DNA from: Ancylostoma caninum | Lineage: Eukaryota; Nematoda; Chromadorea; Rhabditida; Ancylostomatidae | Assembly (NCBI GenBank): GCA_037903475.1 | Contig: JBAJFG010000019.1 | Coordinates: forward strand, 2,417,001-2,481,000 | Length of the DNA stretch: 64,000 nucleotides | Direction of reading: 5' to 3' | Shown here: piece by piece, positions 56,436-64,000 of the stretch | Numbering within the stretch: position 1 is the stretch's first letter | How the letters are laid out: each line of letters begins with the position of its first letter | Program-made: the position numbers and the translations under genes | The notes under the pieces: generated by a model | The model's database searches: none | The model's input: only the letters and a program-made list of their open reading frames with translations | What the model was told of the DNA's origin: nothing

Positions 56436-56637
56436 TACAGGAAGCTCCAAATGTCCGCAGTCGAGAGGGACGTGGCCACGACGCGGCTTTAGACAGAGAT
56501 ACAGGCGCTCGGCATGCTGCCACTGGTTGGCTGCAGAGTCAGAGAAGCCAGAGGCAGCATAGAGAGCGCCTGTGTCTGATCAAGGAGCCGCGCCGTGGCC
56601 ACACCCTCTTGACTGCGGACATTTGGAGCTTCCTGTA
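56436..56637. mobile_element. Hairpin MITE, family copy C
   Basis: The ends TACAGGAAGCTCCAAATGTC and GACATTTGGAGCTTCCTGTA are exact inverses, and inner parts (CGTGGCCACGACGCGGC against GCCGCGCCGTGGCCAC) continue the stem. It is related to copies A (9401-9560) and B (37200-37395), and its centre is larger. Confidence 0.8.
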
Positions 56638-56992
56638 TGTGTTAGTTTCACATTGTTGTTGAGATTCTAGGAAACAGAAGGGGTCACACTTGGTCTTCTA
56701 TCCGATTTCGATTTTCTGTGTAATTCGTGTGTCACAAGCTGAAAGAGACGATGGAAGCTCACACACTGCAGTACAACGAAGAGCAGCCGCTGAACATGAG
56801 AGGATTGAGAGAAGTCAGGACCAGCCACAGAAGAGGACTATGGACCACCTACGCAACGACTCCAAGCCACGCCCTCTCCGCGCATGATTGTAGCAGCATG
56901 GAGAGTCCTAGAATACAGCGCTTGGAGATGCCTGATGATTGTTGTGCGGCCGCAGCCAAGAGTCCTCGACATCTCACGTGTAGTTGCACTGC

Positions 56993-57263
56993 TCAGAACC
57001 CCAAAAACAAGTTTCTGATCGCATCCGAAACTTGCTTTTCCAAAAGCTTGTCGACAAGTTGTTTTCACACTTCCTTGCCGACAAGTTGTTCGCCCGAAAA
57101 GCTTGTCGACAACTTGTTTTCACTGCTTCGTTGTTGAAAACAAGTTGTCGACAAGCTTTTCGGGCGAACAACTTGTCGACAAGGAAGTGTGAGAACAACT
57201 TGTCGACAGGCTTTTGGAAAAGCAAGTTTCGGATGCGATCAGAAACTTGTTTTTGGGGTTCTG
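56993..57263. mobile_element. Long hairpin with internal CGACAAGTTG repeats
   Basis: The left arm (CAGAACCCCAAAAACAAGTT to CGACAACTTGTTTTC) and right arm (GAAAACAAGTTGTCGACAAG to TTGGGGTTCTG) are about 128 bp each and nearly perfect inverses around a loop (ACTGCTTCGTTGTT). Inside each arm CTTGTCGACAAG palindromes recur, so smaller hairpins nest within the large one. ORFs in both directions mirror each other. Confidence 0.85.
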
Positions 57264-57599
57264 AATGGGCTTGTCTCTGAGAGCATCGCGGAAGGCGTTA
57301 TCATTGCAGTCAGTTGGGCGACCAGAGCGGTCAATTCGTTCTCCGGTATACGTTACGCTGACGTTTGGACCGATTTCTTTTTGATACGGACTACGATTCG
57401 TTTTCCAGTATCCGTACGCTTTGTGTCTCCATTGTCTTGAAATTCTACTTGACTGTTTTTTTGTTTGAATTTCGATTTGTCCTCCGCTATTCCGGATGTA
57501 CTGTTTTTCAATATCATAATAGAATGCAATAAAGTGAAGATAAACTCTAGTATAGTGTATAGCCATTAGTTTGGCTAGTATATGTATATAAGGTTTGTT

Positions 57600-57960
57600 G
57601 TGCCCGCTACGGAAAGCTCCTGGTTAGTTTTGCGGACTGACCACCCGCCATTGTTAGATCGACCGCGCTCCAATGTCGCCTAGTCCGCGGCCGACTCAGC
57701 GGAGGACCGCTGGGGGGGGGGGGTCTGCCGTCAGCGTGAGACTGGTGGCGGTCAGCCACAAAAATCGTCTGAGTATAGGCTGCATCGTACGTTGTGAACA
57801 GTACCGCGGTCAGCCAAGATTTTTGCAGAGGACCGCAGTCTGCCAACTTTCTGTGCGCGGTCAGCCCGTTCCGCACCTGATAGTACCGCGGCTAGCACGC
57901 GGAGATTGTTACCGCGGTCAGCCCTCTCCATTGTCTGAGGTCTACAAGGAGGATTTCGTA
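57600..57960. repeat. Cluster of CCGCGGTCAGCC motifs
   Basis: CGCGGTCAGCC or close variants occur several times (for example near 57742, 57803, 57859, 57912), with inverse forms such as GCGGACTGACC near 57634 and a G11 run at 57711-57721. It is GC-rich compared with its surroundings and has no recognisable protein. Confidence 0.45.
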
Positions 57961-58061
57961 AAATTTGGGTTCTTCAGAGGGAGCTTCGTTCTCGTTCCCA
58001 AAGCCTCGTACTGGGGCCTGAGCCACCGTGGCACGAAATTTTAAAATTGTTCCAAAAGTTC

Positions 58062-58727
58062 TAGCGTTGTTTATAGTGCGTCGGAATCCGATCCCGTCGG
58101 ATAACAAAAGGTACGTATCGATCCTCGTCGGAATCCGACGCATCGGAGTCCGACGACGACGCCTGTTTTTACTCCATCGGAACGATTTGCCTCCGAATCG
58201 TCGTCGGAGTCCGACGTCGCATCGGATCCACTAGTGGCTCTGATGCATCAATCGATAGGACCTCGTGGGGCGAATTTTCACAGCTGTTTTCACCCCATTT
58301 TCGTTATTTTCTTTTGTTTTTTCTTTCGTGTCACTAACTATCATTTACTCTCCAAATAGGATGCTAACATATTGTGTTTATGTTCAATTTATTGTAAGTG
58401 AGGCTCAGCGAGCAGTCAAAACTAAAATGTGTGGTGTTTAGCATATGATGTTATTTATGTGGAAGATTACAATAAAATCCTTGAGGTTGGAGGGAATTTG
58501 CAAAAGCTGAGAACTCCAAAAACCAAAGAAAAAAGTCAGAAACAGATAAATACAGCTTGATTTGCAAAGAAAACATGCTAAATTCATGGATGGAAACAGC
58601 TGATCCGAAATCGTGTGCTTGCGGACTATAAACAAAGCCACGACGCGTCGTTCCGATTTCGTATCCGACCGTCGCAGCCCACATCCGATGCGAATCGGAC
58701 TCCGACGCACTATAAATAACGCTTCTG
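58062..58727. mobile_element. TIR element with CGTCGGARTCCGACG motifs
   Basis: The ends GCGTTGTTTATAGTGCGTCG and CGACGCACTATAAATAACGC are inverted for about 30 bp. The interior has several CGTCGGAATCCGACG palindromes near the left end and a second ACTATAAACAAAGC near the right. No transposase is recognised. It ends about 215 bp upstream of the RMI1-like start codon. Confidence 0.65.
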
Positions 58728-58943
58728 GCGTGACAACCACTAATCTATCCGCAATTGCGGCCTGTGGCGCGATTTGTGCAATTCAAGTGCCACTTCGGGG
58801 TTTTATCTATGCGATTGTTACTCACTACTGGTTGTTCCCGGTCGGTCACTGTGAGACCTGAACGATGGCCTCCAAGATGAGATGCTGAGACAACCGATGT
58901 AGTGTAGACGAAATCAGTCACATTACTGAGTAGGAGAGCTTTC

Positions 58944-61884
58944 ATGGATGAGGCTTCGTCATTTGTTTTCGACTTTTTCGCGGAACGCCATATAGCACTG
59001 AAGCAGGACTGGCTCTCTAACGTACTTGCCTTTCTGCTGACATCTGTGGAAGAAGTCACAGTGAGTATTTGTTCAATTCGTTTCTTGGTTTTCAACAGTG
59101 TGGTTTCCTTTCTCACTATGCACGTCGTATTGTTGCTTTTTAGAATACGAGACAAATCGCCAACTTGGTATTTGAACAGTGGAAGTATGCGAGTTTGGAA
59201 GAGTCAACTTATCCAACATTGAGTCAACTCAGGCTTGATAACAATGATGATGAGGCTCCTTTATATCACCCCATTGTTTTGCAGGCTGGTTTCTTCTTCT
59301 AAATGTTCACTCAATTGTTAAATTTCGTGGCTCAATAAATTTCAAGAGCTCGACTCATTATCTTTCCCTATAAATAATGCGTAAGGATAACTGCTGAACT
59401 GTTTCGTATATTAACCCTTTCTTACATCAAGCTCAAGGAGCCAAAAAAAAGTAACATGATGGATCTAAATACTAGGTAAAACAAACTTATAAGTGCTTTC
59501 TCGGGGAAAAGGGAGTGGGGGGAAGGGGCACTCTCGTGAAGCCTGCGCTTTAACGTGAATTTAAAGCTAAGCTGTAGGATTAGGCTTGAGACCATGCCTA
59601 GGCATAGGCTTAGGCTTACAAGGTGAAGCCTATTGCCTTCTACAGAGTGTTCCCCCCCCCCTCAACTCCCCTTTTCCCTGCTTTCACCAGGTCTGAGCTG
59701 AATCTGACTTATAAAACTTAGTTTCGCATACGTTTCTATCTGCACTCTATCTATACTTATCTGAGGTCACGATGTAACTCCTGGTAACTCAGATGTTTCA
59801 GGGTTTTAAGAGGTTTAATTACTAGCTTCTCTCAGAAGTTTTCGAATTTTGGCATTTTAATGAAGTACCAATGAATTTTCAATAGCTGAAAGTGGGTAAT
59901 GTGAGATTTTCAACATCTCGCAGCTCTCATATTGCAATTACACGATTCACACAACGCTTCTGTTCACTTCTCCCACTGAGATAGGGTTTGAATATTCACT
60001 CTTCTTTCAAGGATTTTAGATAAACTCCATTGTGGATATTGGAGCACCATTTCACCTCCAATTCACTACCTTGGTTTACGAGTTTGTGGACGATTCGGGC
60101 TTTGAACCCTTACCTGACATGGAAACTGGGGGTCATTCGGACTTATGGGAGGTACGTTTGTCATCCTTAGCACCTCAATACCCCGTTTTGTTACTAGCTC
60201 TGAATTTTTTTTTTTTTGATTGGTTCACTTAAGAAGCCTCGTCGAATGCTTCTTCTAACGGTGAGTGATGGTGAGACTGAATTCAAGGCAATCGAATATC
60301 GCTCAATCAAGGCACTCTCACTACTTATTAAACCAGGATGTAAGGTGCAGTTGCCCTATTTTTGCAAACATGAGCACCTACAGTGGCGGCCACATATTTA
60401 GCACACCCACGATTTTAGGCCACAAAATTTTCTGCATATCTCAGCCCTAGGATGGGCAATCAAAACCAAGCTCGAGTATGTGCCTATGGGGCTTCCTTCC
60501 TATTGCTCACCACGAGCGCAGAATCAGCTGGAGCTAAATTAAAAAATGCCAATTTCGTCGGTTTTCCCAAAGTAGATGTAAAAGGTTTGTATCTACTTGT
60601 GGAGGGAAATGAAGTGTTGATTTAAATTGGGCACTCTTCTCCACAATATTTTAGTATGAGAGCTATTCGCGCACTCTCCGTACCAGATGGAGCCAGAGAC
60701 AGAAACAAGCCGTCGAATTTGTCGAAAATTTGGTTTTATTGAATCTCGAGAATAACGCAAGCGTCGGAATTTTCCAATGACTATCTGAATGCTTGTTAGT
60801 AGCACAAATCGGAGAAAAATTGGCAGCCGAAGTGCATGCTTTTGGCTTCTAATCACGACGAGTCTTTTTTTTCGCACTTCTAAAGCCATGTTGACAATCC
60901 TAGTTCTTCCCTGAGGTGAAAAACTGCGCAACAAAACTACTATAAAAAATGCGCACTAACACCGGGAATAAAATCACATTTTCACGCGATTTGATGAACT
61001 TATATAAGAGAAGAACGATAATATTTCCGAATGTACTGAATTTTGAGCTTTAAACGCAGACATGGAGCGCAGTTCTATTGAGAAACAATTTCTTGAAGAG
61101 GAGAGTAAAAGTAAGAAAGAGAACACCATGCCTCATCACATCTGCGAGTTTCGTCCTGATAGCTCATTCCAAGCATGAGATACGGATTTTATAATTTCAT
61201 CAGTTGCCGCGCAAAATTGGCAGCGTGCTAATTATGTGACCGCCACTGTATATCTTCATGATGGACCCAATTATACTTGAAACAGTAGATGAGGTTTGCT
61301 CACTTTTTTTTTTCAAGGTTCTTCTCATTCCGCCTGTTCGATGCAGAAAAGATGTGTTTCTACTCAATCCTGAAAGCATTCAGATCATAGGTAAATAGTC
61401 TTTGTCTCATATAAGGGTTTGGTACCCTATTGGATGCTACTTTTCTCACCACCATAGTTCATTTGGTTTTTCGTTACATAACATGTGGCTTTTTGTCCGT
61501 CAAACGTTAGTTGCAATTTTGAAGGTGGCGACGTGGAGTCATTGTTTGCAACGGGTCGCCCACTTCAGATTATGACGAAGAAGCTAAATGTCACCATTCC
61601 AACCTCTAGGTTGGGTTTTTAATGTTTCCAGGCAGTTATTTGCTTTTGAGATGCCTTATTTCGTCATGTTTATCGACCAATTCGAAATATAGCGCTTGGA
61701 TGTGAACATTGCAGTGCACGAGGGGCCACGGAGAGAACGGAGGTTCAATCGGACGCAAGGGGATCTCAAGACAACGATTCTAAGCAACACAAAAGTGCAA
61801 GTCTCCAGCGTACAAGGAGAGAATCAAAGGTTTCAAGATGTGCAAACAGTTGGTTCCACTTTTATATTTTCTTTCCACTATTAG
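58944..61884 (+). CDS. RMI1: RMI1 homologue (RecQ-mediated genome instability protein)
   Basis: The exons are 58944-59060 (ATG), 59144-59284, 60020-60151, 60234-60344, 61318-61390 and 61525-61609, with a probable further exon ending at the stop 61882-61884. Conserved blocks are QDWLSNVLAFLL and NLVFEQWKYASLEESTYPTL (N-terminal helices), then the OB-fold: LYHPIVLQ joined to INSIVDIG, KPRRMLLLTVSDGETEFKAI EYRSI, KPGCK joined to VLLIPPVRCRKDVFLLNPES and IQIIGGDVESLF. These follow RMI1 order exactly. RMI1 is a subunit of the BLM-Top3-RMI complex, which dissolves double Holliday junctions in the nucleus. Intron 2 appears to start GC rather than GT, intron 4 contains a transposon, and the last junction phase is unresolved. 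Confidence 0.85.
59502..59678. mobile_element. Small TIR element in RMI1 intron 2
   Basis: The arms GGGGAAAAGGGAGTGGGGGG to GGCACTCT and AGAGTGTTCCCCCCCCC to CTCCCCTTTTCCC are inverses. TGCTTTC flanks both sides (59494-59500 and 59679-59685), likely a 7-8 bp target duplication. The centre holds repeated TTAGGCTTGAG/CTAGGCATAGGC words. It lies inside the GC-AG intron. Confidence 0.65.
60381..61248 (-). mobile_element. Tc1/mariner-type element in RMI1 intron 4
   Basis: The ends CAGTGGCGGCCACATATTTA and, inverted, CAGTGGCGGTCACATAATTA agree over 24 bp with two mismatches. TA flanks both sides (60379-60380, 61249-61250), the target duplication of this superfamily. At 868 bp it is shorter than an autonomous element. 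A 113-codon minus ORF (60593-60934) is basic and contains ILWRRVPNLNQHF, which could be a frameshifted WSDES-type transposase block. I treat this as a decayed copy and the transposase reading as tentative. Confidence 0.75.
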
Positions 61885-62010
61885 TTGCTTCTTATGCGAA
61901 CAGGACCAGAGTAGAAATAAGCGGAACGCACGGAAAGCAAAATTTCAACTGTTCTTTGTCTTAATCTTATAGTGAAAACCTGCCTCAATGGCGTTTCGTG
62001 TGCGACTGAC

Positions 62011-62143
62011 TTAGTCCTTCTCAAAAGTACTCACGCTTCGCCACCCATCTGCTTAGCCGCGCCGCATCACCTATGCATTATCATACATGGTGGGACGCGG
62101 CTTAGCTGATGGGCGGTGAGGCAGGAATTTTTGAGAAAGACTA
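62011..62143. mobile_element. Short hairpin MITE
   Basis: The arms AGTCCTTCTCAAAAGTACTC to TTAGCCGCGCCGCATCACC and CATGGTGGGACGCGGCTTAG to TTTTTGAGAAAGACT are imperfect inverses of about 58 bp. No ORF. Confidence 0.7.
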
Positions 62144-62276
62144 TATGTACATCTTTAGCGAGGCTTTTCCTTGATTCTTGGTATTGGTCAGCTTTCCGAA
62201 ACGCACTTGAATTCCGCGTGTTTAAACTCGAGCGGTAAGTTATTTCTCGATTATTCCCGTGAGAACGTGGGAAGTA

Positions 62277-63558
62277 TTAGGTTGGTGCAAAAATAATGCG
62301 CGTTTTCATGCCTTTGATTCCGAACCTCATAACTCCTTTCAAAATCGATCTTTTTCAAAAGACTTAGAACTATTGTAATCCGCAAATTTCCAGCAATAAG
62401 ACAGATGTTCTCCGACTACTGTGCATTTCTGATAGGACCTTCTAGAATTGACTAACTTCCGGAGGGCAGTTTAGGTATCACCTTAGTCTTCGAGAAAATT
62501 CTCCAGGAAGAAGTCGTCCAGGATCTCGGGGAAGTGGTAGTCAGTGAGCGAGAAGTTTGCTGATTATGATATAGGAGTCCGAGCTTCCTAGCTCAATTGC
62601 TCCAACCTGTGAAGTATCTGTCGTGCAGGGTGTGCCTGGACGGTGCCGTGTAGGAGTGAAGAATCCATTTTATTGAGCAACGCCGAGGTCACACAGTGAA
62701 GTTTCTAATTTATTCCATTTACGTCTTGAAAGTACTAAGTAGTACCAGATTAGGAAAAATGAATGAGCTACAGTGAGCAATTTTTGCAGCAGGTCACCAC
62801 AAATTCGCCGTGGCCTTATTTTGGTGTTGCTTTGGCTTCTGGGTGTGTTTCAGTGCATCTTTCTCATCCAGCTGTTGGTCAAGGCGCTTCATTTTGCCGA
62901 AAAGGGTCTATATTTCATATTTAATTACTAAGCGACTGACTGTTTGGTCGCAATTCTTCCACTACAGATGCGCGAAGCAGACCTCTCAATGAGGATCAAT
63001 GTACTACACGTTCAGTATACGCGACATCGTTTCGTCGAGCTTTTTCATCCTCCCATTTTTACTGAAGGGAGGGATGATCCGACAACAATCACCGGCGAGG
63101 TTCTGCGAAACCAAATATGTTGTTTTGGATGGGTGTTGTTTGATAATTTTCATCAGTTGGGGGTCACAAACCCCAGGAAGACCTATGCGACATTCCTTAC
63201 TTTCGAAGCAAGGCACACCAAGCCGAAAAATCCAGGAGCAGCTCGGTGGGATGCATTCGCTCACACTCCCTTCGCCAAAACTACGGTGGTATTTCGAGCG
63301 GTTCCTGCTGCGATGCCGGCGAGTTTTAGCTCGCTGAAGTGAGCTTGGCAAAAAACTTGTTTCGCCTCCTTCCGTCCTACAACTAAAAATTTACCAAAAA
63401 CATGAACTTCGCTCAAAATGCATAAGATATTTGAAAAGGCCATGAAATTTGCTACAAAACCATGTGCAATTTCTCAAGCAGATAATAAGAAAAACAGGAA
63501 GTTTTCTGCACCGAAGATGAAGCAACGAAAAACGCGCATTATTTTTGCACCAACCTAA
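62277..63558 (-). mobile_element. mariner transposon with both ends, decayed transposase
   Basis: The terminal inverted repeats begin TTAGGTTGGTGCAAAAATAA and are identical for 30 bp. TA duplications lie at 62275-62276 and 63559-63560. The 1282 bp length is normal for mariner. On the minus strand the transposase is recognisable but broken: IIKQHPSKTTYLVSQNLAGD and KKLDETMSRILN (DNA-binding end) in the ORF 63004-63351, then near 62600-62470 LEQLS and LTDYHFPEILDDFF, corresponding to the third catalytic Asp region. Stops and frame changes exclude activity, but the intact ends could be mobilised in trans. Confidence 0.88.
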
Positions 63559-63687
63559 TACATTGTCCTCAGTGGGAGGATTCTGTGAATGTAGAGGTTT
63601 CGAATATACCGAGAATATGACCTTCTAATTTCCACACTTTGTTGTACTATTCATTGGTTACATCACTTGTGACAATGTTGGTATGGT

Positions 63688-63736
63688 AAAAAAGTACACC
63701 CTCCTTCAAACGCTTTGAAGGAGGGTGTACTTTTTT
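63688..63736. repeat. Perfect 23 bp-arm hairpin
   Basis: AAAAAAGTACACCCTCCTTC AAA is followed by CGC and then its exact reverse complement. It sits just beyond the end of a minus-strand coding-like segment, so it might act in transcript 3' end formation, or it may be a tiny MITE. Confidence 0.85.
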
Positions 63737-63739
63737 CGC

Positions 63740-63990
63740 TTCCCCTGACATATTAGTGAGTGGAATTTTTAACAGAAGTATCGGTTTAGAAATGTCGGAG
63801 TACATGATCGTCGCCAGCATACCCAATTCGGCCAATAGCAAGCGTTCGCCTTCAGTCGGAGAGGCTTCGGCTGTGAACATGGAAGAATGCAGGTGTTTGA
63901 ACAAGTGTAGAATACCAATCCAGCTGATCGAATTGAGATTTTCATAGTTAGAAGCGTTGCCCAGCAAGGTGTTAGCGTATGTGCGTCATT
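63740..63990 (-). CDS. Possible exon at the right edge, function unknown
   Basis: The minus frame is open from about 63990 to 63740 and beyond, with ISWIGILHLFKHLHSSMFTA, EASPTEGERLLLAELGMLAT and IMYSDISKPILLLKIPLTNM. It has a protein-like composition and no similarity to the local repeats. The gene would continue to the right, outside the window. I do not recognise the family. The downstream frame passes into the hairpin at 63688-63736, so the true exon end is probably before it. Confidence 0.35.
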
Positions 63991-64000
63991 TTACCTTTCG

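Noticed and set aside
59811..59835. Spliced-leader-like GGTTTAATTAC
   Set aside because: Only the first 11 bases resemble SL1; the rest and the donor context do not, so no SL RNA gene is called.
1..64000. CRISPR array or bacterial operon structure
   Set aside because: No regular short repeats with unique spacers and no clustered co-directional intact genes; the intron-bearing genes point to a eukaryote.

Overview
This window looks like repeat-dense chromosomal DNA from a nematode, probably a strongylid or hookworm-like species. The assignment is inferred from short GT-AG introns with T-rich TTTCAG acceptors, low gene density, and RTE, Penelope-like, mariner and other DNA-transposon remnants. 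No bacterial operon, rRNA or CRISPR structure was seen.

Host-type genes are few and split into small exons. The clearest are (i) a + strand seven-transmembrane receptor-like gene (seven exons, about 13468-16352), (ii) a + strand gene of unknown function (four phase-matched exons, 41734-43177) and (iii) a + strand RMI1 (RecQ-mediated genome instability protein 1) homologue starting at 58944, whose second intron appears to start with GC and whose fourth intron holds a Tc1/mariner-type element. Weaker coding candidates lie at 17630-18213 (+), 36280-36650 (-), 39478-39723 (+), 41011-41476 (-) and 63740-63990 (-, right edge).

Most recognisable sequence is mobile. A nearly complete Ty3/Gypsy LTR retrotransposon (24248-32469, minus strand) has LTRs about 98% alike, a 4-5 bp target-site duplication, a primer-binding-site candidate and a polypurine tract; its reading frame is broken in several places. 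After the integrase it carries an unusual extra domain resembling an SGNH-hydrolase fold, then an Arg/Gly-rich tail in another frame. An RTE-type non-LTR element (51885-55302, minus strand) is bounded by a 19 bp duplication. Next to it are two head-to-head copies of a Penelope-like GIY-YIG segment forming a 660 bp inverted repeat (50311-51760), and a third Penelope fragment lies near 21.3-22.0 kb; all have hammerhead-ribozyme-like motifs near their 3' ends. Other remnants are a BEL/Pao gag fragment (44675-45376), a mariner with both ends (62277-63558), a mariner 3' fragment (55635-56310) and a probable MULE-type transposase gene (33615-35137).

The rest is filled by non-autonomous hairpin or TIR elements, including a three-copy GC-rich hairpin family (9.4, 37.3, 56.5 kb), a 163 bp-arm inverted repeat (40546-41000), hAT-like MITEs (7.8 and 9.0 kb), and a 60 bp-period tandem array with a ~750-810 bp higher-order repeat (48193-50020) interrupted by a GC-rich palindrome-ended insertion. 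Several long ORFs in these repeats are by-products of repeat period or base composition, not genes.
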